Part shown: positions 50,986-60,408 of the stretch, piece by piece
Layout of the letters: the number at the start of each line of letters is the position of its first letter
Position numbering within the stretch: position 1 is the first letter of the stretch
Assembly (NCBI GenBank): GCA_024400955.1
Contig: JAKSLY010000003.1
Span: forward strand, 50,363-114,362
From: Treponema sp.
Lineage (GTDB): Bacteria > Spirochaetota > Spirochaetia > Treponematales > Treponemataceae
Direction: 5' to 3'
DNA length: 64,000 bases
The notes under the pieces: generated by a model
What the model saw: only the letters and a program-made list of their open reading frames with translations
The model's database searches: none
Told to the model about the DNA's origin: nothing
Translations under genes and position numbers: made by a program

Positions 50986-51615
50986 GTGAAAAAGTCTCTT
51001 CTTATTGCATTCAGAATCGTCTCATTTTGCCTCGTGCTTTTCTGTTCTTCCGTCAACAGGGCCGATGCCTATGTTTGCAAGTACAAGGAAGACTACTTCA
51101 AGCTTTATCACGTTCACCACCAGCAGCTTCCCGACGACGTAATGGAAAACATCTACTGGCTGGAGCAGGCCGTGAAGGCTGACTTTGCAAATCCGCTGTA
51201 CGCCTATGCAAAAATCGAGAACCGCCAGCAGTGGGAAAAATACCGCTATCTTTTCCAGATGCACCTGAACCTAAAGCTCATAGAACAGCACCTTCGCCTG
51301 GGAAGAATCTACGACAAGAAAGTTGCATACTTTTACGATGCTCCCTGGAAGGATGAATACCTTCGCAATCTTGAAAAGGCAAAAAGCTGCTATGAAATCT
51401 GCTATGCATACTGGCAGGAAGCATCCCTTTGGGCGGAGAAAGCCAACGAGGGAAAATTCAAGTTTCTTTTCATTACTGGATTGCAGAATTGGGAAGATGA
51501 GCGGGAACGAATTTTTACCGGCAGCCTGGACTATAAGAAAATCCTCGACCGCGAGCTTGCCCGTCTTGATGCAGTCATCCAGGACCTTAAGGCCATGGAA
51601 TCAAGGGGATATTGA
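50986..51615 (+). CDS. Exported protein of unknown function
   Basis: A 209-residue protein. The GTG at 50986 is chosen because KKSLLIAFRIVSFCLVLFCS then forms the signal segment at the N-terminus; an ATG at 50917 lies inside the amylase gene and would add 23 basic residues. The mature part is helical, rich in Tyr, Trp and charged residues (HHQQLPDDVMENIYWLEQAV; WKDEYLRNLEKAKSCYEICY), reminiscent of TPR-like helices. No family is recognised. It starts 32 bases after the amylase gene and converges on the regulator gene. Confidence 0.72.
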   Translation: MKKSLLIAFRIVSFCLVLFCSSVNRADAYVCKYKEDYFKLYHVHHQQLPDDVMENIYWLEQAVKADFANPLYAYAKIENRQQWEKYRYLFQMHLNLKLIEQHLRLGRIYDKKVAYFYDAPWKDEYLRNLEKAKSCYEICYAYWQEASLWAEKANEGKFKFLFITGLQNWEDERERIFTGSLDYKKILDRELARLDAVIQDLKAMESRGY

Positions 51616-51636
51616 TTTTTAGGTTTTTAATCAGAA

Positions 51637-53199
51637 TCAGCGCTGGATTCCAAGTTCGTTGATGAGCTTTGAGACGTAGGTACGCTGCACGTCAAGAATT
51701 TTTGCAGCCGTCGTCTGGTTCCAGTTTGTCTCAATCAAAATCTGTGTTATGTATTTTTTCTTGAATTCGTTTACTGCTGTCTTCAGCGTCCTGTCGGAGG
51801 ATGAAGGGGATGGCATCGGCATCATTGGATCAGCATTTGTTTCACCAGTTCCCTTTGCCAAAAGATCCGAAGGCTGAATTCCAAGGGGAAGCCGCAGGTC
51901 TTCGACAGTAATAAATGGCACGCGACCAATGATGCATGCACGTTCAATGGTGTTTTCAAGTTCGCGGACATTACCCGGCCACATGTAGCTGTAGATGGCT
52001 TCCTTTGCCTTTTCAGAAAAACCGATGAAGTTCTTGTTTGTTTCCCTCTTGAATTTTTCCAAAAACAGCATGCACAGGTCTGGAATCTCTTCCTTTCTTT
52101 CTCGTAGGGGAGGAACTGCAAGTGGTAGAACGTTCAGGCGAAAGTAAAGGTCCTTTCTGAATGTGCCTTCTGCAATCATTGCTTCAAGGTTACGGTTTGT
52201 GGCGGCAATGATTCTTACATCTACGGAAATCGTGTTGTTGGAACCTACGCGCTCGAATTTTCTTTCCTGGAGAACGCGAAGGAGTTTTGCCTGAAGGTTC
52301 AGTGGAAGCTCTCCAATCTCATCAAGAAAGAGGGTGCCCCCGTCAGCGCTTTCAAATCGTCCTTTTCTGTCGGAAAGTGCATCTGTAAAGGATCCCTTAA
52401 CGTGGCCAAAAAGTTCAGACTCAAGCAGGGAAGGGGAAAGGGATGCGCAGCTTACGCGAACAAAGGGCTTGTCGTGTCTGTTGCTCAGGAGATGGACCTG
52501 TTCTGCAAAAAGTTCTTTTCCAACGCCGCTTTCACCGGTGATTAACACGGAAGAATTAATGGAAGATGCCTGCTTAATGTTTTCTAATAGGGAAAGGACC
52601 TGCGGGTTTTTTGCTATGAAAGGGTGATAGTCTTTTCCGTGGGCCTGGGCAGTCTGCAATATGGCAAGCTGCTCGTGGTCTTTCTTGTATTTAAGGGCAT
52701 TCCTGTAGGCAAGGCCTGCCTGTTCCCCAAGGATTTCAAGAAACTGAAGGTCTTCCTCCGTAAATTTTTCGTCCCTTGCCTTGTTGATGACTTCGATTAC
52801 ACCGGCTACCTCACCCTGGATTTTCAGGGGAACGGCAACCATGTTTTTTGTCATGTATTTGGTTGTGTCCTGAACCGTTGAATTAAAACGTGGGTCCGAA
52901 GAAGGATCATTTACAATCAAAGACTTGCAGTTGTCTACAACCCAGCCTGCAATGCTTTTCTTGTCAACGATTATTTTCTTTACTTCTTTATTTTTTGGGC
53001 CAAGACAAACTGAAAATTCAAGGGCACCAATATCCTTGCGGTTCAGAAGGATGGAAGCAGCTTCACAGTCTACAACCTGCTTTGCCGATTCCAGAATGGA
53101 AGAAAGGACGGCGTCTGCGTCCTGAAAATTTGAATTAAGGATTGAATTAATTCCGATGAGCGCCTGTAACTTTTCTATGCTGATAGTCTTTTCACTCAT
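51637..53199 (-). CDS. Sigma-54-type transcription activator with GAF sensor
   Basis: A 520-residue protein: GAF domain (about 15-170), AAA+ domain (about 190-420) and a Fis-type helix-turn-helix (about 475-520, NQTTAAKILDVQRTYVSKLI). Walker A is GESGVGKE (222-229) and Walker B GGTLFLDEIGE (287-297). The loop that touches sigma-54 reads GSFTDA (269-274) instead of GAFTGA. The GAF domain replaces the usual receiver domain, so it senses a ligand rather than a phosphorylation. It follows cmk-rpsA by 16 bases on the same strand. Confidence 0.93.
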   Translation of the reverse strand: MSEKTISIEKLQALIGINSILNSNFQDADAVLSSILESAKQVVDCEAASILLNRKDIGALEFSVCLGPKNKEVKKIIVDKKSIAGWVVDNCKSLIVNDPSSDPRFNSTVQDTTKYMTKNMVAVPLKIQGEVAGVIEVINKARDEKFTEEDLQFLEILGEQAGLAYRNALKYKKDHEQLAILQTAQAHGKDYHPFIAKNPQVLSLLENIKQASSINSSVLITGESGVGKELFAEQVHLLSNRHDKPFVRVSCASLSPSLLESELFGHVKGSFTDALSDRKGRFESADGGTLFLDEIGELPLNLQAKLLRVLQERKFERVGSNNTISVDVRIIAATNRNLEAMIAEGTFRKDLYFRLNVLPLAVPPLRERKEEIPDLCMLFLEKFKRETNKNFIGFSEKAKEAIYSYMWPGNVRELENTIERACIIGRVPFITVEDLRLPLGIQPSDLLAKGTGETNADPMMPMPSPSSSDRTLKTAVNEFKKKYITQILIETNWNQTTAAKILDVQRTYVSKLINELGIQR

Positions 53200-53215
53200 C
53201 GGAATTATATGTCAT

Positions 53216-55561
53216 TTACTGCTGGTTCTTGAGGCTGTCACCGATTGTATATGCAGCATCGTCGTTGCTAGAAGACATGTACTGAGAAATTTCAGCACGG
53301 TCCTGTGCTCTCTTGTATTCCTTTACAGAGAATGCAACGCGTTCTTTTTCTACATCGATTGATACAACGTATACGTTAACCTTATCGCCAACATTGTACT
53401 TCTTAACAGCTTCTTCGAATGGAACTTCACGGTCGTCACTGAGGTTTGCTTTGTTTACAAGACCTTCAATTCCATTTGGAGCCTTTACGAAAATACCAAA
53501 GTCGTTGATAGATGTAACTTCACCTTCGAGAGTTCCGCCAACCTTGTATTCTTCGGCAAATGCCTTCCAAGGATTGTCTGTAAGCTGCTTAACGCCTACG
53601 CGGATTCTGTGGTTTTCAACATCGCATTCAGTGATAACGGCTTCCAGTTCCTGGTCAACCTTGATTTCGCTGCCTGGATGTTTAACCTTCTTTGTCCAAG
53701 AAAGGTCTTCGCCAGCGAGGAATGCATCGATTCCGTCTTCGAGACGCACAAATGCACCTCTGTTTGTGATGTTTACAACCTTACCAGTGATCTTTGTTCC
53801 TACAGGATACTTTTCGCTGATTGTGTCCCATGGATTTGCTGTAACCTGCTTGAGGCCGAGGGAAACGCGACCAGCCTGAATGTCATAACCGAGGATCATG
53901 CATTCAACTTCGTCACCTTCCTTAACCATGTCAGAAGGCTTGTTGATCTTCTTTGTCCAAGAGAATTCTGATACGTGGGCAAGACCTTCGATTCCTTCTT
54001 CAAGTTCGATGAAGGCACCGAATTCTGTAAGCTTTGTAACTGTTCCCTTAACGATGTCATTTACGTGGTACTTTTCTTCAAAGTGTACCCATGGATCTTC
54101 AGAGAAGTGCTTGAGTGAGAGGTTGATTCTTTCTCCCTCTGGATCAAGGCGGATAACCTTAAGTTCGATTTCCTGACCCTTCTTTACGAAGTCCTTAGGA
54201 CGTGTAACGTGACCCCATGACATGTCATTGATGTGAAGGAGACCGTCAAATCCACCAAGGTCGATGAATGCACCGAAGCTTGTGAATGACTTTACAGTTC
54301 CCTTTACAGAGTCACCGATCTTTACTGATTCAAAGAACTTGTCGCGGTTGATGTCCTTCTGTTCTTCAAGGTACTTGCGGCGGTTAACCACAACGTTGCG
54401 CTTTCCGTTGTTGCTGTAGAGGCGAACAACGTAGAACTTAGACTTAACACCGATAAGCTTGTCTTCTTTTTCTACTTTCTGAGAATCTGACTGGCTGATT
54501 GGGAGGAATGCACTGATTCCACCACCAAGGTTTACCATGTATCCGCCCTTTGTAACGGATGTGATTGTGCCGTCTACAGGTGTGTTCTGTTCAGCTGCAA
54601 CCTTGAATTCTTCCCAAAGGCGCTTTTCGTCGGCCTTCTGCTTTGAAACTACAGGACCGTTCTTTCCGAACTGGCTTACAAGATAAACTGTAATTTCGTC
54701 GCCTACTTTTGGGAGTTCTCCTGCGAATTCAGAAACAGGAATCTTTCCTTCTGACTTGCAGTTAACGTCGATGAATACTGTGTCGTCTGTTACCTGAACA
54801 ACTGTACCTGTTACATTAGCGCCGTCTTCTACCGGCTCCATTTTGTTGATAGATGCTTCTAATTGTGTGTAAATGTTGTCAGCTCCCTGTGCAACATTCT
54901 TTTCCACTTCCTTTTCCATAGCAAACCCTTTAGTTTTAATTTTGCTTGTAATTATCTCACAAACCTGTGTAATGGTCAAGTCAGATGTATCGATATACAC
55001 CGCGTCATCGGCCTTTTTAAGGGCTCCTTCAGCCTTGTTCCTGTCCATTTCATCACGCTTGATAATAGCCTGTTTGATTTCTTCCAGAGTCAATCCGGAT
55101 ACTCCCTGGTCGTAGCGGCGCTGTGCCTGAACGTCAATGTTTGCATCAAGGTAGAACTTGAATTCAGCCTGCGGGAACACAACCGTAGTCATGTCGCGGC
55201 CTTCACAGATGATGCTCAGCGACTTTACGATTTCCCTCATTCTTGCATTTACAAGATGGCGGAGGGGCACGATGGATGACACCTTGGAAACGTTGGAATC
55301 AACCTTGTCCTGGTGAAGAAGGTCATCCACATCCTTTCCATTGAGGATCAGCCGGGCGTTCTTGTAGTCAAGCTTCTGCTTTCTGGCAAAATCCATGACT
55401 GCATTTTCATCATCAATGCTGACTCCTGCGTCCATGAGGGCGAGGGTGAGTGCGCGGTAGAAACTTCCGCTGTTAAGGAATGTAAGTCCCAGTTCTTCCG
55501 CAACCTTGTGTGCGACTGTGCTTTTTCCTGTTCCTGCAGGTCCGTCAATTGCTACAACCAT
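53216..55561 (-). CDS. cmk-rpsA: Cytidylate kinase fused to ribosomal protein S1
   Basis: A 781-residue fusion. Residues 1 to about 213 are cytidylate kinase (P-loop AIDGPAGTGKST; CEGRDMTTVVFP; RRYDQGVSG), which makes CDP/dCDP. Met215 opens a complete S1 with six S1 domains (SFTSFGAFIDLGGFDGLLHI; TEFGAFIELEEGIEGLAHVS and others), which brings mRNA to the 30S subunit. The same fusion is known in Treponema pallidum. GGAG lies 8 bases before the first ATG, and AAAGGG lies 7 bases before Met215, so free S1 may also be made. Confidence 0.96.
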   Translation of the reverse strand: MVVAIDGPAGTGKSTVAHKVAEELGLTFLNSGSFYRALTLALMDAGVSIDDENAVMDFARKQKLDYKNARLILNGKDVDDLLHQDKVDSNVSKVSSIVPLRHLVNARMREIVKSLSIICEGRDMTTVVFPQAEFKFYLDANIDVQAQRRYDQGVSGLTLEEIKQAIIKRDEMDRNKAEGALKKADDAVYIDTSDLTITQVCEIITSKIKTKGFAMEKEVEKNVAQGADNIYTQLEASINKMEPVEDGANVTGTVVQVTDDTVFIDVNCKSEGKIPVSEFAGELPKVGDEITVYLVSQFGKNGPVVSKQKADEKRLWEEFKVAAEQNTPVDGTITSVTKGGYMVNLGGGISAFLPISQSDSQKVEKEDKLIGVKSKFYVVRLYSNNGKRNVVVNRRKYLEEQKDINRDKFFESVKIGDSVKGTVKSFTSFGAFIDLGGFDGLLHINDMSWGHVTRPKDFVKKGQEIELKVIRLDPEGERINLSLKHFSEDPWVHFEEKYHVNDIVKGTVTKLTEFGAFIELEEGIEGLAHVSEFSWTKKINKPSDMVKEGDEVECMILGYDIQAGRVSLGLKQVTANPWDTISEKYPVGTKITGKVVNITNRGAFVRLEDGIDAFLAGEDLSWTKKVKHPGSEIKVDQELEAVITECDVENHRIRVGVKQLTDNPWKAFAEEYKVGGTLEGEVTSINDFGIFVKAPNGIEGLVNKANLSDDREVPFEEAVKKYNVGDKVNVYVVSIDVEKERVAFSVKEYKRAQDRAEISQYMSSSNDDAAYTIGDSLKNQQ

Positions 55562-55632
55562 TTGATCAACTCCAATATTTTCTTATATGTTTAAATTCAA
55601 TTTTCCCTTTGTCAAGGTTCTGCCCCATGGTG

Positions 55633-56370
55633 CTACCGTTTCTTACATAGCTTAAGGAGGGCCTTGACTTCGTCCTGGGTCAAATCCCGGAACTGGCTGA
55701 ACTGAAGGTTGCCGACTCCGACACAGCCGATCCTGATTCTCATGAGGCGCTTTATTCCGACTCCGCGGCTTTCGAAAACCCGTCGGATTTCCCTGTTTTT
55801 CCCTTCTGCAAGGACAATCCTCATCCTGTGGGAATTGAGTTCCCTGGCATCAAGGCATTTGTAGAACACGTCGTCTATGCGCACGCCCTTCATGAATTCT
55901 TCTGCAAGCCCATAGGGAATTGGCGTGCTGGTGTCTACTATATATTCCTTCTCAAGTTCCGCGCTGGGGTGGGAGAGGGTCTTTGCAAATTCACCGTCGT
56001 TGGTGTAGATGATGAGGCCGCTTGAAAACATGTCCAGTCTTCCCACGTTGTAAAGGCGTTCCGAGTATGCATCCTTGAGCAGGTCAAGGGCAATCTGCCT
56101 GTCCTTTTCGTCCGAAGATGAACAGATGTATCCGGCCGGCTTGTTGAGCAGGACGTAGCGCATGGTTTCTTCCGGGTGGATTTCCTTTCCGTCAAGAAGA
56201 ACCGTGTCTCCAGGAACGACCTTGGTTCCAAGTTCCGTAACGGGACTTCCATTGACGGTAACCCTTCCTTCGAGAATGATTTTTTCGCTGGCCCTGCGGC
56301 TGGCAACTCCACAGTGTGCCATGTACTGCTGCAATCGCATTGCTTGTGTTTCGTTTTCGTTAGCGGGCAA
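55633..56370 (-). CDS. RluB/RsuA-family rRNA pseudouridine synthase
   Basis: A 245-residue enzyme: S4 RNA-binding domain (about 12-60, RLQQYMAHCGVASRRASEKI) and a RsuA-type catalytic domain with the active-site Asp in GRLDMFSSGLIIYTNDGEF and EGKNREIRRVFESRG. Position beside scpA-scpB matches rluB of Bacillus and Treponema, which modifies 23S rRNA near the peptidyl-transferase centre. It overlaps scpB by 11 bases. Confidence 0.93.
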   Translation of the reverse strand: MPANENETQAMRLQQYMAHCGVASRRASEKIILEGRVTVNGSPVTELGTKVVPGDTVLLDGKEIHPEETMRYVLLNKPAGYICSSSDEKDRQIALDLLKDAYSERLYNVGRLDMFSSGLIIYTNDGEFAKTLSHPSAELEKEYIVDTSTPIPYGLAEEFMKGVRIDDVFYKCLDARELNSHRMRIVLAEGKNREIRRVFESRGVGIKRLMRIRIGCVGVGNLQFSQFRDLTQDEVKALLKLCKKR

Positions 56371-57145
56371 GTTCGAACCTCTGTCTGTCGCCTTCTTCCG
56401 GCTGCGGCAGGTCTTTTATCGACTGCAGGTGGAAGAATTCAAGGAATGAATCCGTTGTTCCGTACATCGTCGGTTTTCCCGGAACATCTTTTTTTCCAAC
56501 TTCCTTTATGAAGTTTCTGTCCAAAAGAACACGCATCATGTTGTCCACATTGACGCGGCGGATGCTTTCAATTTCTGCACGTGTAATTGGCTGGCTGTAT
56601 GCGATGATTGAAAGGGTTTCGATGGCGGATTTTGAAAGTTTTCCTTCATTTTTCTTTCCGTATCGTTCCTTTACAAAGTCAAAGCATTCTTTCTTTGGAG
56701 TCAGGATCCAGCCACCGAGAATCATGGAAAGTTCAATTCCTGAATCGGCGTTGGCATATTTTTCCTTAAGCTGTTCCAGGCAGTGCTCTACTACGTTGTC
56801 CCCGAATTTTGTAATCTTGGCAAGGCTTTCCACTGTCTGCGGCTCGCTTTCAAGAAAAAGGACGCATTCAAGAAGGGCTGTTTCCGTGTCAAGGTTGAGT
56901 TCGGCACGTCTTCTTTCCAGTTCTGAATCCTCTGCCGCTTCCTCATCATCTTCTTCCGGCAGCGGGCTTTCCTTTGCCTTTTCAGCTTCTTCCTGCCCCT
57001 TTTCTGGAGAACCTTCATTTTCCTGCGGGCTGTTTTCCTGCTGAACCGGGGCTACAGAATCCTGTGTTTCCGGATTCATGGCCTCCGCTTCCTGAAGGCT
57101 TTCATTCTGTTTTTCTTCAACCGTATTTTTAACTTCGTTATCCAT
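56360..57145 (-). CDS. scpB: Segregation and condensation protein B
   Basis: A 261-residue protein. Residues 90-235 carry the two winged-helix domains of ScpB (ECVLFLESEPQTVESLAKIT; SKSAIETLSIIAYSQPITRA; DRNFIKEVGKKDVPGKP). ScpB with ScpA bridges the SMC heads. Residues 1-88 are an unusual acidic, Gln/Glu/Pro-rich extension that most ScpB proteins lack. Three bases separate it from scpA. Confidence 0.95.
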   Translation of the reverse strand: MDNEVKNTVEEKQNESLQEAEAMNPETQDSVAPVQQENSPQENEGSPEKGQEEAEKAKESPLPEEDDEEAAEDSELERRRAELNLDTETALLECVLFLESEPQTVESLAKITKFGDNVVEHCLEQLKEKYANADSGIELSMILGGWILTPKKECFDFVKERYGKKNEGKLSKSAIETLSIIAYSQPITRAEIESIRRVNVDNMMRVLLDRNFIKEVGKKDVPGKPTMYGTTDSFLEFFHLQSIKDLPQPEEGDRQRFELAR

Positions 57146-57148
57146 AAT

Positions 57149-57913
57149 TTATGCTGCCTGCTTTTTGCTGCAAATTTTAATGTCGCCGAACATCTTGTTC
57201 TGGTATATGTCGGCCATCTTGAGTTTAACGGCTTCAAGAATTGCCATGAAAGCGCATACTACGTCAAGTTCATTTCCGCGCCTTGTAATAAGATCCGTAA
57301 ACATGCACTGGCCCTTCTTTTCAAGAAGTTCAGCCATGAGGGCAATCTTTTCGTTTGGTGCAATGTCTTCGGACATGTTCAGGATTCTTTCATCTGGATT
57401 GATGTTTGTAAGGTTCCTGAATATTTTCTGCATGTCCTGGAGAAGGGACCACGTGTCCATCTTTTTCCACTGTGACTCGTCTTCTGCAAATGGAAGCATG
57501 CGTTCAATTTTCTTGCGTTCAAAGCTCCATTCGCTCTGTTCTTCCTGTTCTTCCATGAGCATGGAAAGTTTCTTGAACCTCTGGTATTCAATGAGCTTTT
57601 CAACAAGTTCCTCGCGAGGATCCTCTGCGCTATCCTTGCTTACGTCGGCAACATCTACAGGAAGAAGCATGCGGCTCTTGATGTTCACAAGTTTTGCTGC
57701 CCAAAGGTAAAAATCGCTCAAGTCCTGAAGGTCAAGTTCAACGGCGTAGTCAAGGTAATCCTGGAACTGGTCGGTTATTTCTGCAATCGGAATGTCGTAT
57801 ATGTTGATTTTGTTTTCACGGATCAGGCTCCATAAAAGATCAAGAGGACCTTCAAACTGTCCTGCTGTAAATTTCCTTTCCTTTTTTTCTTCTACTTCAA
57901 CTGTTTCTTCCAT
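57149..57913 (-). CDS. scpA: Segregation and condensation protein A
   Basis: A 254-residue kleisin. The ATG at 57913 has GGGGATC eight bases before it; an ATG at 57949 would add twelve residues and has no such site. FEGPLDLLWSLIRENKINIY is the ScpA N-terminal signature binding the SMC neck, and ITRRGNELDVVCAFMAILEA is the C-terminal winged helix that binds the SMC head. No smc gene is in the window. Confidence 0.95.
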   Translation of the reverse strand: MEETVEVEEKKERKFTAGQFEGPLDLLWSLIRENKINIYDIPIAEITDQFQDYLDYAVELDLQDLSDFYLWAAKLVNIKSRMLLPVDVADVSKDSAEDPREELVEKLIEYQRFKKLSMLMEEQEEQSEWSFERKKIERMLPFAEDESQWKKMDTWSLLQDMQKIFRNLTNINPDERILNMSEDIAPNEKIALMAELLEKKGQCMFTDLITRRGNELDVVCAFMAILEAVKLKMADIYQNKMFGDIKICSKKQAA

Positions 57914-57974
57914 AAAGAGATCCCCGATAAAATGTATTGGGCTCCCCAAAAACGTGCTTTCGGAGATTCCCTGT

Positions 57975-58472
57975 TCAATCTTCCTTTTCCACGCGCTGGT
58001 CTTCTAGACCCTGCAGCTTTGAGTGGTAAAAAGAGATTGCCTCCTTATTTTTATCGGCATCTTTATTTAGAATTTCAAGTAAAGGTTTAAGAACAAAGGC
58101 CCTTTCGCAAATTCTTTCATGGGGAATGACGAGATCCGGCGTTTTTACCTTAAGGTCGCCAAATATTTCAATGTCTATGTCCATTGACCGTGGCCCAAAC
58201 CTGATTTCCATGGACCTGTCGCGGCCAAGGGATGCTTCCACTGCCTGAGTCTTTTCCAGCAGGGATTCCGGCGAACCATCGTATTCGATCTTCACCACCA
58301 TGTTGTGAAAGTCCTCCTGGTCCGTAACATACATTGCAGCGCTTCTGTAAACGGAAGAAACGGAAAGAACAGTTGAAAAACTTCCGATTCCTTCTATTGC
58401 TTTTTCAAGAAGCTGATTGCAGGATAGATTGCCGTATGCTCTGTTTGATCCCAGACCAAGAAAGACTGTCAT
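57975..58472 (-). CDS. folK: HPPK, folate biosynthesis pyrophosphokinase
   Basis: A 165-residue enzyme transferring pyrophosphate from ATP to 6-hydroxymethyl-dihydropterin. FLGLGSNRAYGN at the start and RFGPRSMDIDIEIFGDLKVK with VIPHERICERAFVLKPL are the HPPK signatures. GAGGA precedes the ATG. It is the first gene of a folK-scpA-scpB-rlu run; folP and folB are not present here. Confidence 0.95.
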   Translation of the reverse strand: MTVFLGLGSNRAYGNLSCNQLLEKAIEGIGSFSTVLSVSSVYRSAAMYVTDQEDFHNMVVKIEYDGSPESLLEKTQAVEASLGRDRSMEIRFGPRSMDIDIEIFGDLKVKTPDLVIPHERICERAFVLKPLLEILNKDADKNKEAISFYHSKLQGLEDQRVEKED

Positions 58473-58523
58473 TTTATTTCCTCATTCCTAAAAATCGCGT
58501 ATTGAAATTTTACCGCTATTCTA

Positions 58524-58602
58524 GGACACCCCTAATTTAGGATAGTCCTAATTTAGGACACCTTTAAAAGTTACAGTAAGCTACAGTTTTTTACAGGTGT
58601 CC
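58524..58602. repeat. Palindrome cluster between recA and folK
   Basis: CCTAATTTAGG occurs twice (58531-58541 and 58547-58557), each a 5-bp inverted pair around a T. GGACACC flanks them (58524-58530 and 58556-58562), and GGTGTCC at 58596-58602 is the inverse of the second copy, so two alternative hairpins are possible. TTACAG occurs twice within the larger loop. It may be the recA terminator or an operator for folK. Confidence 0.6.
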
Positions 58603-58624
58603 CTTATGAACCTAGAGTATTAAC

Positions 58625-59965
58625 CTAGAACAGTTCATGAGGCAGCGGCTTGTCTTCGGCTGCAGCCTTTGCAAGGGAAGCGGCCTTTGACTTTGTTGCC
58701 TTTTCCTTTACGGGAGCGGATTCCGGGGTTGCCGGTGTACCTGAAGCTGCCGCACCTGTAGCACTGGCAGTGGTTGTACTTGCTGCCGCTGTAGTTCCAG
58801 TTCCGTCGTCGGAAGATGCATCGCCTTCTTCCTTAGGAACTACACCTCCGGTACCGACGCCCTTTGCCTTCATTTCCTTTTCGTAGGCAAGAATCTGTTC
58901 CCTTGTCACGACAGCTCCTTCCTTCGTGCGAAGGACAAGACCCGGAAAAATCTTCTCACGCAGCGATTGTTCCAGCTGGAGCCTGTAGTCAGGGTTGCTT
59001 TCAATATAGTTGACTGCATTTTCCTTACCCTGCCCAACCTTTTCGTCTCCGCGTGTATACCAGGCTCCCCTTTTGTCAATGAGCCCGTGCTTAACGGCCG
59101 AATCAAGGATGGAAGCCGAAGCCGAAACACCCTTTCCAAAGTAGATGTCAAGCTCAACCTTGCGGAAAGGAGGGGCAACCTTGTTCTTGACGATCTTTAC
59201 GCGGACACGGTTACCTACCGCCTCTTCATCTCCCTTGCCGTCAATGGACTCAATCCTGCGGATTTCAAGGCGGATTGAAGAATAGAACTTGAGTGCGTTA
59301 CCGCCAGTTGTAGTTTCAGGGTTTCCAAACATGACGCCGATCTTCATGCGGATCTGGTTAATGAAAACGACAATGCACTTGGACTTGCCGACAATGGCCG
59401 TCAGCTTGCGCAGCGCCTGTGACATGAGACGTGCCTGAACGCCCATGACGCTGTCTCCCATCTCGCCTTCAATTTCCTTCTGTGGAGTAAGGGCTGCAAC
59501 GGAGTCGATGACGATGATGTCAACGGCTCCCGAGCGAACGAGGTTCTCGCAGATTTCAAGAGCCTGTTCTCCAGTATCCGGCTGGCTGACCCAAAGCTCA
59601 TCAGTGTTAACGCCAAGGTTCTTTGCATAAACCGGATCAAGGGCATGTTCAGCATCAATAAAGGCCGCAATGCCACCAAGTTTCTGGGCCTCTGCAACAG
59701 CATGGAGTGCAAGGGTGGTCTTACCAGAGCTTTCCGGACCGTACATTTCAATGATTCTTCCGCGGGGGTAACCGCCGATGCCCAGGGCTTCGTCAAGGAG
59801 AATCGAACCTGAAGGAACGCAGTCAATGGTTGCAGCATCTGTCTTTGTGCCCAGCTTCATGAGGGAACCGGTCCCAAACTGCTTTTCAATCTGAAGTCTT
59901 GCGGCTTCCAGTGCCTTCAGCTTTTCCGACATGTCTGCAGGCATTTTTTCTTCTGTCTTTGCCAT
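58625..59965 (-). CDS. recA: Recombinase RecA
   Basis: A 446-residue protein starting at the ATG at 59965 ([20 protein letters not shown]) with AGAGGA before it; an upstream in-frame ATG at 60028 is not supported. Walker A GPESSGKT is at 76-83 and the L1/L2 DNA-binding loops ([29 protein letters not shown]) are intact. Residues about 365-446 form a long Ala/Thr/Ser-rich tail ending [14 protein letters not shown], about 90 residues more than E. coli RecA. No LexA-type box is recognised in front of it. Confidence 0.97.
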   Translation of the reverse strand: MAKTEEKMPADMSEKLKALEAARLQIEKQFGTGSLMKLGTKTDAATIDCVPSGSILLDEALGIGGYPRGRIIEMYGPESSGKTTLALHAVAEAQKLGGIAAFIDAEHALDPVYAKNLGVNTDELWVSQPDTGEQALEICENLVRSGAVDIIVIDSVAALTPQKEIEGEMGDSVMGVQARLMSQALRKLTAIVGKSKCIVVFINQIRMKIGVMFGNPETTTGGNALKFYSSIRLEIRRIESIDGKGDEEAVGNRVRVKIVKNKVAPPFRKVELDIYFGKGVSASASILDSAVKHGLIDKRGAWYTRGDEKVGQGKENAVNYIESNPDYRLQLEQSLREKIFPGLVLRTKEGAVVTREQILAYEKEMKAKGVGTGGVVPKEEGDASSDDGTGTTAAASTTTASATGAAASGTPATPESAPVKEKATKSKAASLAKAAAEDKPLPHELF

Positions 59966-60153
59966 AAAATCCTCTTGTGTATAAATTGAAAATTCCGCAG
60001 CGCAAAAAATTCGCATAACAGAATTCAATCTATATATATAAGCTCTGTTTTTCTTTTTTTTGTCGCTATTTCATACTAATTTAAGAAGAATTTTCAAAAA
60101 ATACAACTGCGGAAAAAAAATTGCAAAAAAAAACTCCATCTTCAAAAGCTCAT

Positions 60154-60182
60154 TTGATTTTTCGGCGGAAATATGCTAATAT
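60154..60182 (+). promoter_or_regulatory. Ferredoxin promoter
   Basis: TTGATT (60154-60159), 17-base spacer, TAATAT (60177-60182) in the AT-rich gap divergent from recA; the leader should be about 20 bases. Confidence 0.7.
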
Positions 60183-60209
60183 ATAGAAAACTAACACACG
60201 AGGTTTAAT

Positions 60210-60383
60210 ATGGCTTACAAGATCAATTCTGATACATGCATCAACTGTGGTGCATGCGAAGGTGAATGTCCATCAGGAGCAATCAGCGAAGTAAACGACA
60301 AGCGCGCAATCAATGCAGATTCTTGCGTATCTTGTGGTGCATGTGCTTCAGCTTGCCCATGTGAAGCTATTTCTGAAGAGTAA
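60210..60383 (+). CDS. 2[4Fe-4S] ferredoxin
   Basis: A 57-residue protein, too short for most gene lists but unmistakable: CINCGACEGECP and CVSCGACASACP place cysteines at 10, 13, 16, 20 and 39, 42, 45, 49, the clostridial-type two-cluster pattern, with an additional Cys51. It carries low-potential electrons, for example between pyruvate oxidoreductase and hydrogenase, and could feed the activase at 1320. GAGG precedes the ATG; own promoter and terminator, so monocistronic. Confidence 0.97.
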   Translation: MAYKINSDTCINCGACEGECPSGAISEVNDKRAINADSCVSCGACASACPCEAISEE

Positions 60384-60408
60384 TTTTCGGAAAAATAGTC
60401 ATCAGCAG

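Noticed and set aside
59966..60028. Upstream ATG for recA
   Set aside because: The added residues do not resemble RecA, and AGAGGA stands directly before the ATG at 59965.
59966..60150. LexA-type SOS operator before recA
   Set aside because: No GAACnnnnGTTC-type or CTGTn8ACAG-type palindrome was found; the treponemal consensus, if any, is not known to me.
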